Positions 36,033 to 46,110 are shown, counted from the stretch's first letter. The stretch: DNA of 64,000 bases from Sediminicola sp037203765 (GCF_037203765.1 NZ_JBBCAS010000004.1:248001-312000); one strand, 5' to 3'. Numbers and translations: made by a program. Notes: generated by a model not told the origin, from the letters alone.

Positions 36033-37010
36033 ATGAGAACTGTCAGTATATTGTTATGGCTCCTGTTCCTGCTTTCCTGTGGAACAAAGGAAGAATCGGG
36101 AACCGTTAAAGAAGCGGTTACATCAAACACCCATTACACCGGTCCCATTATCGACATGCATTCCCATGCCTTTGGACCAGAGAGTGGCCTTAATAGGCAA
36201 TTGGGAAGGGCGTATACAAACCCCTTGACCGAAAAGACGTATGTTGCCGCGGCCAGTATGGAAGCAGCAAAAAACCAGACTCTGGAAATCTACCGCAAGC
36301 ACAATGTGGTAAAGGCTATGGTAGGATCAGGGGAATTATGGACCGAGGAAGCACCGGAGCTTGTGATGATCGGAAATGGGTATGAACATTCCATAAATGA
36401 GCTTCGCCATCGCCATAGTGCTGGCAAACTACAAGTACTGGGGGAAGTGGCTCCCAATTATGAGGGCATTCTTCCTACCGATGAAAAAATGGCACCCTAT
36501 TTTGACCTTGCAGAGGAACTACAGATCCCTATTGCCTACCATCTGTATCCCGGAGGACCTCCCGGTGGTGCCTATTTTGCCTACCCAATGACCAGGGCCA
36601 TACAGGGAAAGCCACTACAAATGGAGGAGGTCCTTTTTGCACGTCCAGAGATGAAGATTTATATCATGCATGCCGGCTGGCCCTATTTGGAAGATATGAA
36701 GGCGTTGATGTTTGCACATTTACAGGTTTATGTAGATGTGGGTGTCATCAACTGGATGCTACCAAGGGCCGAGTTCCATCATTTTTTAAAAGGACTTGTC
36801 GATGCAGGTTTTGGCAAACGCATTATGTTTGGTGTGGACCAAATGGTCTGGCCACAAAGTATAGAGGAAGCTATTGAAAGTATACAATCGGCCGACTTCC
36901 TGACCCTGGAACAAAAAGCGGATATCTTTTATAACAATGCGGCACGCTTTATGGATTTCCCTGAAGAAATGATCCAAATTCACAAGAACATTGCCGTAGG
37001 CACCAATTAG
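36033..37010 (+). CDS. Lipoprotein amidohydrolase-2-type TIM-barrel protein
   Basis: A 325-residue protein with a lipoprotein signal peptide (lipobox LLSC, Cys16). Metal-ligand motifs of the amidohydrolase superfamily are visible: IIDMHSHAFGPE, IPIAYHLYPGGPPG, YIMHAGWPYLED and MFGVDQMVWP. The fold should be a TIM barrel that hydrolyses or decarboxylates an unknown small molecule outside the cytoplasm. It is a single gene, divergent from the S9 peptidase, with a repeat cluster immediately downstream. Confidence 0.88.
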   Translation: MRTVSILLWLLFLLSCGTKEESGTVKEAVTSNTHYTGPIIDMHSHAFGPESGLNRQLGRAYTNPLTEKTYVAAASMEAAKNQTLEIYRKHNVVKAMVGSGELWTEEAPELVMIGNGYEHSINELRHRHSAGKLQVLGEVAPNYEGILPTDEKMAPYFDLAEELQIPIAYHLYPGGPPGGAYFAYPMTRAIQGKPLQMEEVLFARPEMKIYIMHAGWPYLEDMKALMFAHLQVYVDVGVINWMLPRAEFHHFLKGLVDAGFGKRIMFGVDQMVWPQSIEEAIESIQSADFLTLEQKADIFYNNAARFMDFPEEMIQIHKNIAVGTN

Positions 37011-37019
37011 TATATCAAT

Positions 37020-37153
37020 GAGAGCGGAACAAAGTGGAGCGCGGCAATCTCATGAAAGAACCGGAAACATACAGATTGCTTCGGCCAAAAGCCCTCGCAA
37101 TGAGGGCTACGAAGAACAGATTGCTTCACTGCGTTCGCAATGACGGTGGGAAA
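37020..37153. repeat. Palindromic repeat cluster 2
   Basis: One full and one half copy of the same palindromic family as clusters 1, 3 and 4. The centre of the full copy (GAAAGAACCGGAAACATA) is shared with a copy at 53259 in cluster 4. The CTGATAGCTATCGGGAT palindrome is 30 nt further on. Confidence 0.9.
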
Positions 37154-37183
37154 AAGCAAATGATGGCCCGATCTACCGATCTC

Positions 37184-37210
37184 CTGATAGCTATCGGGAT
37201 CGGGATCGGG
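37184..37210. repeat. GATAGCTATC palindrome, second copy
   Basis: TGATAGCTATCGGGATCGGG. Copies also lie at 26481 and 53517. Here and at 53517 it stands just beyond a repeat cluster. Confidence 0.7.
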
Positions 37211-37272
37211 GCCACCGTTAACATTTGGGAGGCTTTTAATCTTAGGTTCTATAAGTGAACTTCATGCTACAG

Positions 37273-39039
37273 CTATCTTGTTCCATTATTATAGTTATAA
37301 TCAATTACCGTTTCATCAGCATATAATTTGCCTCCTTCGGCCTTGATTTTTGCCGAGGCAGGAACTAACACCAATAAACAAGACGACTCACCTTTCACCG
37401 TAAAAGTAAAGTCGTACTTGGTTTTTTGGGAAATAAACTTACGCTCAATGGCATCGTAAATTTTCAAATTTTTGTCCCCTAAGGATATCACCACGTCCTT
37501 GGTTTCCTTATTTGGGTTGTAATACAAATAACTTGGATATGCTTTTCCGCGATAGAAATCGGTGGCCAAAAGGTCCAATTGAAGGATATTCTCAACATTA
37601 GTTTTTGAAATAATGGCTCCGGCAATCCCTACGTGCCCACTTCCGTAAACACTAAACTGGGAAACTTTTGGATTGTCCTTATTCCATTTCATACCATCCC
37701 CTATGGCTACAGGGGCTTTGATATCCAGGTACAATCCTTCCTCCTCATAATGGGAACGTTTTATGAGCGCCTCATAGGCAAGAACACCTTTGGTATGTTC
37801 CTTTTCTTCAGGAATGGTTTGATGGTCGTCCGGAATTTCATAAGGATAGAAAAACTTGGAAGCATTGGCAGCATTCAGCATCCATTTCCCAATGGTATTG
37901 GCATAGCGTTGATCGTATCGGACCATAGGAACCAAGGGCCACATGGTATCGTAGGTATTCATCAAAAACGCAAAACCGTCATTGTGCGTGGTACTCCCCA
38001 CTAACCCGGAAACATCATACCCGTTCCAATTATCATCCAGTACTCCCCAGCCTTCCCTACATGCTGAAGTGCCATCAAAGGTCCAATCTAGGACTTTGGC
38101 AAAATTGTAATTGGTACCTTGTTCCGCATTCATTCTCGCGGCGATATAAGCTCCAAAAGGCATTAATATTTCATAGAAGTAATTGTCCTTTTGGTCCAAA
38201 AGTGCTTCCAAGGAGGATTTGGCACCATCCAAATACTTTTTATCATTAAATTTTTGATAAGCGGAATACAACACATAGGAATGACCCGCTGCGGCATCTT
38301 GCTGGGTGCATATCCATGATTTGCTCGGGGTCATGGTCGAATAATCAAAAAAGGAATAATCGTAGTTCCCATCCAACACAGCATCGGCCTCATAAAATTT
38401 ATCCGCCACAGATCTAAGAATTGTATCGTATTCATTTACCTCCGGATAAAGATCCGCAACGGCATAAAACATCACATTGGGGTACACATCATACCACCAA
38501 TCCCTGGCATATCCCCCTCCGAGCTGAGCCACTTCCGGACCAGTGTTGTTCATCATTATATTCCAGTTGTTTTCACTGTTGAAATAGTTTTTTAACATCC
38601 GCACATAGTTATCACCGTTCTGGTTGGACTTGTCTATGCCCACCAAACTCCCGCCTAGGACGGAGCCAATACTTGCTAATGATTCGTGAAAAATGCCGTC
38701 ATAATGCTCCATCCCTTGTCTCACATCTCCCATGGCCGTGTAAATGCCGTAGGTTTCTTGATCGAAGTTCTTTCTAGAATTATCCTTCCAGATCAGCGGC
38801 CAATATTTTCCGGTCTGATTTTCATCATACACCTTGGTATCATAATCCCGTGCCAAGGTCTTAAAATCCATGATCTTAAATGGCTTTGGCAGGTTTGGCA
38901 TGGAATCTATCCTCTGAACTCCCAGTTGGACTATTGGATGGGCTTCCTCAAACATATTCTCTTTTGGTGCATCGCTACAGGAGCCAAGTCCAAGATATAA
39001 AATGGACAATAGGATTAGACGTAGATTAAATGTTTTCAT
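37273..39039 (-). CDS. Large lipoprotein of the polysaccharide utilisation locus, probably an alpha/alpha-toroid carbohydrate-active enzyme
   Basis: A 588-residue lipoprotein (lipobox GLGSC, Cys21). The middle is rich in Trp/Tyr/Asp and in helices that recur at regular spacing (for example ARDWWYDVYPNVMFYAVADLYPEV, WICTQQDAAAGHSYVLYSAYQKFNDKKYLDGAKSSLEALLDQ), which looks like an alpha/alpha barrel as in many glycosidases and polysaccharide lyases. The C-terminal part (about 500-580) looks like a beta-sandwich. I cannot assign a GH or PL family. It overlaps the MFS gene by 14 nt and is the last gene of the locus. A surface or periplasmic role acting before import is likely. Confidence 0.8.
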   Translation of the reverse strand: MKTFNLRLILLSILYLGLGSCSDAPKENMFEEAHPIVQLGVQRIDSMPNLPKPFKIMDFKTLARDYDTKVYDENQTGKYWPLIWKDNSRKNFDQETYGIYTAMGDVRQGMEHYDGIFHESLASIGSVLGGSLVGIDKSNQNGDNYVRMLKNYFNSENNWNIMMNNTGPEVAQLGGGYARDWWYDVYPNVMFYAVADLYPEVNEYDTILRSVADKFYEADAVLDGNYDYSFFDYSTMTPSKSWICTQQDAAAGHSYVLYSAYQKFNDKKYLDGAKSSLEALLDQKDNYFYEILMPFGAYIAARMNAEQGTNYNFAKVLDWTFDGTSACREGWGVLDDNWNGYDVSGLVGSTTHNDGFAFLMNTYDTMWPLVPMVRYDQRYANTIGKWMLNAANASKFFYPYEIPDDHQTIPEEKEHTKGVLAYEALIKRSHYEEEGLYLDIKAPVAIGDGMKWNKDNPKVSQFSVYGSGHVGIAGAIISKTNVENILQLDLLATDFYRGKAYPSYLYYNPNKETKDVVISLGDKNLKIYDAIERKFISQKTKYDFTFTVKGESSCLLVLVPASAKIKAEGGKLYADETVIDYNYNNGTR

Positions 39040-40267
39040 TTTCTAATGTATTTTGTTGTTTTAATAATTGTTTTGCAATCACAATGGCCACAAGTTGTAA
39101 TGATCCTATGATCAGAAGGGCATATCGTAAGGCTATATCGGCATCCCCAAAATAGGCGATTGCCAAAAAAGTCCCCGCTCCAATAACCCTACCAAAAAAC
39201 AACCCAAATTCATGATTGAGGATATAGGAAAATTCGTTTCTATTCTCCAATTCAGAAAGCAGATCAATTACTTTCAGTTGCATTGGAAAGTAGGCTATGT
39301 CCAAAATAGGCCTGGCGATCAATAGCAAAAAGATAAAAATGATCACCCCTACCGAGCTGAACAATACAGCGTTGAACATAGAGGCCAAAAAGAAACAGAT
39401 TAAACCAAAACTGAAAATATAGAGTCGGTGTTTTGGCTTAGATATCTTTCCTAAGATAAGCATTATTATGGCCGCGATGATAGCACCAATGGATTGGGCC
39501 GTTCCCAAAGCGCCTTCAGAGGCAAAAAATTTCATCATTAAAATAGCGGGTGCAGTTACGATAAAACCTTGGGCCAGGCCTTTTAGCAAGGCCATTTGCA
39601 GCATCTTATTCCATAGTTTATGGAACTTAAAATATAGGAATTTCTCGCTCTTGGGCTTTTCATACGTACCAAAATGAAATATTATGGAAGCAATAATAGT
39701 TAAGATAAAGACCCCAATGGTAACGACCTTATAACCCGAATTTACGCCCTCGTTGGAACTACCATTTCCATTCATTAAATACCATCCAATTACTATGGGA
39801 ACCAATACTGCAGTGGTCGTATAAAAGAAGGTGTCAAGGCCGTAATAAAAATTCCTGGTTCTATCCGAGGTGGTGGCAAGGACCAAATAATCCCTATTGG
39901 ACCAGTACAGTCCAAATGACATCCCCATGATCAGGCCTGCGAAAACCAACCCTGAATAAGAAATATCCTCCAAGGACATCATAAATAACATGGATACTCC
40001 ACTGAGCATCATCCCCAAGGAAAACAGCCTTTTGATATTAAACCTGTTGAGCAGGTATCCATTGATATAAAAAGTTATGGGTATCCCTGTATAAATGGCC
40101 AATTGGTATAACATTACCTTAGAAGGATCATTGGAGTTCCGCATGATATAGGATGCGACAAAAATGTCTATCACAGGCATCACAAATGCGTAGACCAAAT
40201 TTGTCAATATCAATATTTTGGCACTCTTTGAGAAATCTTTCAGCCCTATTTTAGCAACTACTCCCAT
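39026..40267 (-). CDS. MFS permease of the polysaccharide utilisation locus
   Basis: A 413-residue protein with about 12 membrane helices, a central charged loop (FGTYEKPKSEKFLYFKFHKLW) and no signal peptide. The sequence does not show the GRR/PETKG motifs of sugar porters, so it belongs to another MFS branch. It overlaps GH130 by 10 nt upstream and the lipoprotein gene by 14 nt downstream, which points to coupled translation. The expected role is to carry a mannoside across the inner membrane to the phosphorylase. Confidence 0.87.
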   Translation of the reverse strand: MGVVAKIGLKDFSKSAKILILTNLVYAFVMPVIDIFVASYIMRNSNDPSKVMLYQLAIYTGIPITFYINGYLLNRFNIKRLFSLGMMLSGVSMLFMMSLEDISYSGLVFAGLIMGMSFGLYWSNRDYLVLATTSDRTRNFYYGLDTFFYTTTAVLVPIVIGWYLMNGNGSSNEGVNSGYKVVTIGVFILTIIASIIFHFGTYEKPKSEKFLYFKFHKLWNKMLQMALLKGLAQGFIVTAPAILMMKFFASEGALGTAQSIGAIIAAIIMLILGKISKPKHRLYIFSFGLICFFLASMFNAVLFSSVGVIIFIFLLLIARPILDIAYFPMQLKVIDLLSELENRNEFSYILNHEFGLFFGRVIGAGTFLAIAYFGDADIALRYALLIIGSLQLVAIVIAKQLLKQQNTLENENI

Positions 40268-41316
40268 GACTTGATTAGTGATTTTAAAATTGATTCAACA
40301 GATAGTGTTGCCAAGCAGACATGCTCATCTGAAGCTCCGTAGTATACCTTAATTTCGTTCCCAACAACAGTATGACCATTCGTAAAAACGACATTGCCAA
40401 AAAATCCTGTTTTTTCATATTCGGCCAAGGGCTCCATTATTGGCTCTTCTGACCTAGCCAGTACAATAGAGGGGTCTTTTAGGTCTAACAACAAGGCACC
40501 CAAACAATATCTATGTTCCTGTGTTGCCCCGTGGTAAATTGCCAACCATCCTTCTTTGGTTTTAATGGGTGCAGCTCCTGCCCCAAGTCTCTTGCTATCA
40601 AATTTAGAGGCTCTGGTTTTGGCTATACACTTATGATTGCCCCAGTGAATCCCATCAGGTGATTCCGCTACCCAAATGTAATTACCCCCCAATTCAGGGC
40701 TACTGGGTCTATGCAGCGCATAAAATTTATCATTGATTTTTTCTTCAAAAATGGCACAGTCCTTATTATGTGGACTAAATATCATTCCTTTTTTATCGAA
40801 GTTTTTCCAATTCTTGGTAGTTCTTAACCCAACACCAACGCCATTGGGAGAAACCATGGTATAGGTCAAATAATAGGTGTCCTCTACTTTTACAACCCTA
40901 CAATCTTCAATCCCGTAACTTTCATAGTCTCCTTCCCCAAAAATTCCCGGATAATCGGCAGATTCAGAAAATTCTACTCCATCATTGCTAAAAAGTATCC
41001 TAAGATGTGAAATAGTAGTTAGGTAATCTACACCATCATATTTGATCACCCTTGCATCAGAAGCATCCAATTTGGGGTCATCCAGCTTAAAATCCAGTAT
41101 CTCTACCTTTCCTACATTGTTGTAATATGGAACGGATATAATGCCCTCTTTTTTTACTGTTCTCTCGGCAACACGTACCAATAAGCCAATCTTTCCGTTA
41201 AATTCGAATGTCCCTGGATTAAGTAAGCACTCAATTACCATATGTTCATTGCTTGGCTTTAAATCCTTGGGCGACAACAACGGATTTTTACTGTGTCTAT
41301 TTGCAATATCTGTCAT
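40258..41316 (-). CDS. GH130 beta-mannoside phosphorylase
   Basis: A 352-residue protein with no signal peptide, so cytosolic. It has the five-bladed propeller motifs of glycoside hydrolase family 130: SYGIEDCRVVKVEDTYYLTYT (the Asp is the likely general acid), CAIFEEKINDKFYALHRPSSPELG and KRLGAGAAPIKTKEGWLAIYHGA. Family members phosphorolyse beta-1,4- or beta-1,2-mannosides to mannose 1-phosphate. The usual GIEDPR motif reads GIEDCR here. It lies 120 nt after susD and overlaps the MFS gene by 10 nt. Confidence 0.92.
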   Translation of the reverse strand: MTDIANRHSKNPLLSPKDLKPSNEHMVIECLLNPGTFEFNGKIGLLVRVAERTVKKEGIISVPYYNNVGKVEILDFKLDDPKLDASDARVIKYDGVDYLTTISHLRILFSNDGVEFSESADYPGIFGEGDYESYGIEDCRVVKVEDTYYLTYTMVSPNGVGVGLRTTKNWKNFDKKGMIFSPHNKDCAIFEEKINDKFYALHRPSSPELGGNYIWVAESPDGIHWGNHKCIAKTRASKFDSKRLGAGAAPIKTKEGWLAIYHGATQEHRYCLGALLLDLKDPSIVLARSEEPIMEPLAEYEKTGFFGNVVFTNGHTVVGNEIKVYYGASDEHVCLATLSVESILKSLIKSWE

Positions 41317-41342
41317 TATTGTTCAATTTTAGGCTAGTCCCA

Positions 41343-41398
41343 GTTTTCAAATTGGAGAAGTAGCATTAAAATTTTATACTACTTCTCCTTTGAAAAAC
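41343..41398 (-). other. Intercistronic stem-loop between susD and GH130
   Basis: A perfect 10-bp stem GGAGAAGTAG / CTACTTCTCC with a 15-nt AT-rich loop, extended outwards by AT pairs. It is not followed by a T stretch, so it is not an ordinary terminator. It probably marks an RNA processing or stability point that lets susCD be expressed more strongly than the downstream genes. Confidence 0.6.
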
Positions 41399-41436
41399 TA
41401 AACTACCAACTCAAATTATTAATACTATCGGTTTAT

Positions 41437-42921
41437 TTAATATCCTGGGTTCTGTGTAATTGTTCCTCCAGACTTATCAATATCTCTTTGAGGAATTGGA
41501 TATAAATAATTATAGTCTTGGAAATTTCTTCCCAAATCTGTTAAAACTTCTTTTGCGGTTCCCCATCTTTTTAGGTCATTGAATCTATGGGATTCAAAAC
41601 CTAATTCTACTCTTCTTTCGGACATTATCCATGCTTGGATTTCCGCGGCACTGCTCGATGCAGGCCTATCCACCAAGGTTCCCGGAGGCACTATGGAACC
41701 ATCTGCCGTTGCACTTGTTCTGGCCCTTGCCCTTATTTGGTTAATAATTGCCACAGCCTCAGCATAATTTCCTGTTTCGTTAAGCGCTTCCGCTTTCCAA
41801 AGCAATACATCTGCGTAACGCATATATACCTTATTGCCATAATCTATCATGTCCGTAGTTGAACCTATGATCTTATAGGAACGCTTATCATCAGGATTGG
41901 CTGTAGTAGTATATAACAATCTCGGGTCATTAGGTTCGAAGGCAGCAACAAAATCATCGGTCGGAGCAAAAAATCCCCACCCAATAACAAATCGAAGTCC
42001 ATTGGTATTGTTAGGAGTTTCGTTAGAACGGTGATCGTAAGCGAATATCACTTCATTATCGGTAAATTCTTTGGCTGCATCAAAACTGTCAAAATAATTG
42101 GCATTAAGGCTGTAATTACCAAGTGCATCCAACTCGTTGATGGAATTTAGTACTGAGGACCAATTCTCATTGAACAAAGCCACTTTGGCCTCCAAAGCAA
42201 TAATAGCGCCTTTGGAAACTCTCCAAGGTTCCATTGGATCTGGATACTTGGCATCGGATGCCAACGATTTTGCAAGGGCAATGTCTGAATTTACTTGGTC
42301 CATTACTTCTTGCTCAGGTGCCCTAAGTGCTACTGCCAACGCTTCCTCAAAAGAATCTGGAGTTGCACTGATCAAAGGAACGTCTCCAAAATTATTTACA
42401 AGATCAAAATAGTAATAAGCTCTTAAGAAATGCGCTTCGGATAAAAGTTGATTTTTTCTGGCATCAGTCATCCCGGCAGCTTGTACCGTTTCAGCATCGG
42501 ATAAAAATCCTATGGCCAGGTTGGCCCTATTGATCCCGATATAGTCATAGACCCAAATTCCATTAAAGGCTTGGTTCTCTGGTGTAAAAGTGAAATCACC
42601 AATTTCATCCATCCATGGTTGATCCCCATCCGGATTCCATTTTTTATTCATGTCATTGGATGCGATGTCCTGCAACACAATATCATTTCTAAATACGGTT
42701 CCTAAATCCCATCTCCAACCTGGTACAACACCATTCAAAGTATTTTTTAACGGTTGGTATATAGAGCTTACCGATGCTTCCAAAGTAGAAAGAGCCAAGT
42801 CGTTGTCTATAATGTCTTCTGTTAAAAGCCCTATGGGCTCTTTTTCCAATTCGTCCATACAACCCACGGCAAGTGACGAGATGAAAATGACAATTAGTAT
42901 TTTGTTAATTATATTTTTCAT
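41437..42921 (-). CDS. SusD/RagB-family surface glycan-binding lipoprotein
   Basis: A 494-residue lipoprotein (lipobox AVGC, Cys21, followed by MDELEKEPIG). It has the SusD signature: an N-terminal helical part (ANLAIGFLSDAETV...LLSEAHFLRAYYYFDLVNNFGDVPL, the TPR-like helices) and the conserved C-terminal MSERRVELGFESHRFNDLKRWG...YNYLYPIPQRDIDKSGG. It caps the SusC channel and binds glycan at the cell surface. It is 17 nt downstream of susC. Confidence 0.96.
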   Translation of the reverse strand: MKNIINKILIVIFISSLAVGCMDELEKEPIGLLTEDIIDNDLALSTLEASVSSIYQPLKNTLNGVVPGWRWDLGTVFRNDIVLQDIASNDMNKKWNPDGDQPWMDEIGDFTFTPENQAFNGIWVYDYIGINRANLAIGFLSDAETVQAAGMTDARKNQLLSEAHFLRAYYYFDLVNNFGDVPLISATPDSFEEALAVALRAPEQEVMDQVNSDIALAKSLASDAKYPDPMEPWRVSKGAIIALEAKVALFNENWSSVLNSINELDALGNYSLNANYFDSFDAAKEFTDNEVIFAYDHRSNETPNNTNGLRFVIGWGFFAPTDDFVAAFEPNDPRLLYTTTANPDDKRSYKIIGSTTDMIDYGNKVYMRYADVLLWKAEALNETGNYAEAVAIINQIRARARTSATADGSIVPPGTLVDRPASSSAAEIQAWIMSERRVELGFESHRFNDLKRWGTAKEVLTDLGRNFQDYNYLYPIPQRDIDKSGGTITQNPGY

Positions 42922-42938
42922 GATTACTTTTTTTAAAA

Positions 42939-45900
42939 TTAAAACTTGACATTAAGTCCAAAAATGAAGGATGTAGAAGATGGGTATGTTCCCTTATCCA
43001 CTAAATCTGATGCTTCCGGATCCAATCCTGTATACTTGGTAGACGTAAATAGATTTCTCCCGGATACATAAAGACGTGTGCTTTGAAATCCTTTGATACC
43101 ATCAATGGTATAACCAATTTCAATATTTTTCAATCGTAGGTATGAGGCGTCTTCAACAAAGATGCTCGACACTTTACTACTGCCATTATCCTCGAATGCA
43201 ACTCTAGGAATACTGTTGGTACTTCCCTCTCCATCCCAAGCTCCTAAAATGGCCGTAGTATAATTAAATGGTCTTGTATCAAAATCTATAATTTTCTTGC
43301 CATCGTTATACCTATCAATCCCTTCAACACCCTGAAATAGCACGGACATATCAAATCCTTTGTACTCCCCGTTCATAAAGATACCATAGGTAAGGTCCGG
43401 AATGGAGGAACCGATAAATTCACGATCAAAATCGGGGCTTATTTTTCCATCCCCATTGATATCCTTGAACTTAATATCCCCTGGTTTGGCATTCCCTTCC
43501 AAAAAGAGATGACTATCTATTTCTGCTTGGTTCTGATAAATTCCTTCCATCCTATATCCGTAATAAGCATCCAAAGGTTGACCAACAACGGTTCTGGATT
43601 CATTGTTAACGATATTCGGAACATTTGGATGTAATTTCTCAACATTGTTGATTACTGTAGAAAGATTGGCGTTGATGTTATATTTAAATTCTCTTTCTGA
43701 ATTTCTAAAATTGACAGAAAATTCAAAACCTTTATTGCTAACCTCACCGGCATTGACTATGGTTGGCTGCAAATCTCCAAGGAAACCTGGCAAACCTATT
43801 GGCAACAATATGTCGGTTGTGCTTTTATCAAAATATTCGGCCGTAAAACCAATCCTGTTTTTGAAAAGACCTAGGTCGATCCCCAAGTTGGTCTGTGTAG
43901 TAGTTTCCCATTTAAGATCAGGATTACCATACCTTACTCTTCTTACAATCCCTTCGTTTTGCTCAATTAATTCTGCATAGGTATAGTTGTCTATATTCTG
44001 ATTACCCAATTGACCCCAACTAGCTCTTAATTTTAAATCGGACAACCAATCCGTATCTCTAAGAAAATCTTCCTGTGATATGGTCCAACCTCCAGAAATT
44101 GACGGGAAATATCCCCATCTATTATTCTCGGCAAATTTTGAAGAGGCATCCGCCCTTAAATTGGCTGTCAGAATGTATTTATTATCGTAGGAATATGTGG
44201 TAGACCCAAAATAGGAGAACAAGGCAGATTCCGTACGTGTACCTCCATTATTTTCGTCTAAAGTTTCCCCTCCGAAAGACAAATACCTAAATTCCTCTGT
44301 TGAATATGGAAAACGTGCCCTACTGGCAAAAATATCCGATTGTGTCTGGGAAACGTATTCGGTACCGATTAGGGCATTAAAATCATGCTTTTCCCCAAAC
44401 GTTTTATTGTAATTCAAAGTATTACTAAAGGTTAGGGCCAATGATTCACCCCTTCTTTCACTTAGATTATTAGGTCTATTTCTTCTTCCCAATCCTTGGT
44501 CGATAGCACTTCCACCGCCATCATCATCCCCGTAATTCTCATTAAAGGTCTTGTCATGAAAGAAGGTAAGGTCTACACCTACATTGGATCTAAATGTTAA
44601 AGCATTGTCCTCTAAAAATGAATACTGTCCATAAACATTACCAAACGTTTTAAATATCCTTGTCTGGTCATCTGAAAAATATGCTTGCGCAATGGGGTTG
44701 CCCACCATTTCGTACAGGGTCCTGTTCAACCCTTGATCATAACCTGTTGGGGTAAAGAATGGCATATCGGTAAAAGGATCTCTTTCAGAATAGGTTGGGT
44801 CATTTACATCTTTATAGACAGGAATAACAGGAGCCCTTAACAAAGCGAATCTTATTAAACTTTCACCCGTAGAAGGAACCTTGTCCTGTTTTGAGGAAGA
44901 CAATTGAATATTGGTCCCTATTTTAAATCGATCTGTTAGATCGGCATTTACATTTGTCCTGAAATTTAGTCGTTGGAATTTGTCATTATCATAAACCACA
45001 ATACCGTCCTCACCATAATATCCTACTGACATTAAATATTGAACTTGCTCACTACCGCCACTTGCAGACAATTGTAAGTTTTGTGACTGTCCAGCTTCAA
45101 ATAATTCATCCAACCAGTCCGTATCACCAAAATCTGCCCGGCCCCTATCCGCAGTATATGGATTGTCTCCTGTAAATGTGTTGTTCCAAGCCTTCTCCGT
45201 AGTATTGATATACTGTTCTGCATTTAGCATATCGGGAAGGTTTGAAGCGGATTGAATTCCATACCAATATTCGGCATTGATACTCATTTTTCCCTTTATG
45301 CCACTTTTTGTAGTGATCAATACCACTCCAGCGGATGCCCTGGATCCATAAATGGATGCTGCAGCGGCGTCCTTTAGAACCGATATAGATTTAATATCGG
45401 ACTGGTTTAGAAAGGTAATATCTCGAGAAGGAACACCATCCACGATATACAATGGATCGTTATTCCCAATAGTTCCAACACCACGGATACGAACTTGGAT
45501 TCCGCCTCCTGGAGCACCGCTACTAGAGGCCACCTGTACCCCTGCAACTTGGCCCTGCAGGGCTTGAGCCACATTAGAAGTTTTGGCGATGTTCAAATCA
45601 TCGACATCAACAACGGAGATCGCCCCTGTTAATGTTGATTTCTTTAAGGAAGAGTACCCTACAAGAACAACCTCGTCAAGAGCACTTGAATCTTGTGATA
45701 AAATAACATTGATCTGGCTTTTGCCATTAACCGGAATTGCTGTAGTCTTATACCCAATATAGCTAAACACCAAGGTTGCATTGGAGTTTACATTGGATAT
45801 TACATAGTTACCATCAAAATCGGTCGAAGTTCCTATTGAAGTGCCTTCAATAACTACATTTACGCCGGCAAGTGGACCGTCTTGATCCGAAACAGTACCC

Positions 45901-45977
45901 GTAATGGTCTGAGCCATCAGGGAGCTTCCGAAAACAATAGCCACCAAAAAAGTTAGCTTACTGATACAATTTTTCAT
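42939..45977 (-). CDS. SusC/RagA-family TonB-linked outer-membrane transporter
   Basis: A 1012-residue protein. The signal peptide ends near FGSSLMAQ (residue 23). A carboxypeptidase-like regulatory domain (about 24-105) is followed by the plug (about 110-230) with the SusC signature SVLKDAAAASIYGSRASAGVVLITTKSG, and a barrel ending SSTSFIFGLNVKF. It imports oligosaccharides together with SusD. The gene is preceded by a well-formed promoter and two direct repeats at 46111-46141, probably the binding site of the neighbouring hybrid regulator. Confidence 0.97.
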   Translation of the reverse strand: MKNCISKLTFLVAIVFGSSLMAQTITGTVSDQDGPLAGVNVVIEGTSIGTSTDFDGNYVISNVNSNATLVFSYIGYKTTAIPVNGKSQINVILSQDSSALDEVVLVGYSSLKKSTLTGAISVVDVDDLNIAKTSNVAQALQGQVAGVQVASSSGAPGGGIQVRIRGVGTIGNNDPLYIVDGVPSRDITFLNQSDIKSISVLKDAAAASIYGSRASAGVVLITTKSGIKGKMSINAEYWYGIQSASNLPDMLNAEQYINTTEKAWNNTFTGDNPYTADRGRADFGDTDWLDELFEAGQSQNLQLSASGGSEQVQYLMSVGYYGEDGIVVYDNDKFQRLNFRTNVNADLTDRFKIGTNIQLSSSKQDKVPSTGESLIRFALLRAPVIPVYKDVNDPTYSERDPFTDMPFFTPTGYDQGLNRTLYEMVGNPIAQAYFSDDQTRIFKTFGNVYGQYSFLEDNALTFRSNVGVDLTFFHDKTFNENYGDDDGGGSAIDQGLGRRNRPNNLSERRGESLALTFSNTLNYNKTFGEKHDFNALIGTEYVSQTQSDIFASRARFPYSTEEFRYLSFGGETLDENNGGTRTESALFSYFGSTTYSYDNKYILTANLRADASSKFAENNRWGYFPSISGGWTISQEDFLRDTDWLSDLKLRASWGQLGNQNIDNYTYAELIEQNEGIVRRVRYGNPDLKWETTTQTNLGIDLGLFKNRIGFTAEYFDKSTTDILLPIGLPGFLGDLQPTIVNAGEVSNKGFEFSVNFRNSEREFKYNINANLSTVINNVEKLHPNVPNIVNNESRTVVGQPLDAYYGYRMEGIYQNQAEIDSHLFLEGNAKPGDIKFKDINGDGKISPDFDREFIGSSIPDLTYGIFMNGEYKGFDMSVLFQGVEGIDRYNDGKKIIDFDTRPFNYTTAILGAWDGEGSTNSIPRVAFEDNGSSKVSSIFVEDASYLRLKNIEIGYTIDGIKGFQSTRLYVSGRNLFTSTKYTGLDPEASDLVDKGTYPSSTSFIFGLNVKF

Positions 45978-46076
45978 GTTTGATTTAAATTTGGTTAATA
46001 TAGATGTTGTTTTTTCATGCCTTTAAATAAGGCTGATTTAGGTTCTAGCGCGCTTCTAAAAAAGCCCGCTTCTAGT

Positions 46077-46107
46077 TAAAGTAAAGTTAAAAGGAGGGTG
46101 CGGCAAA
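46077..46107 (-). promoter_or_regulatory. susC promoter
   Basis: On the minus strand: TTTG (46107-46104), a 20-nt spacer, then TACTTTA (46083-46077). This fits the Bacteroidota -33/-7 layout (TTTG, 19-21 nt, TAnnTTTG) with one mismatch in the -7 box. It leaves a leader of about 95 nt before susC. Confidence 0.6.
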
Positions 46108-46110
46108 AGC

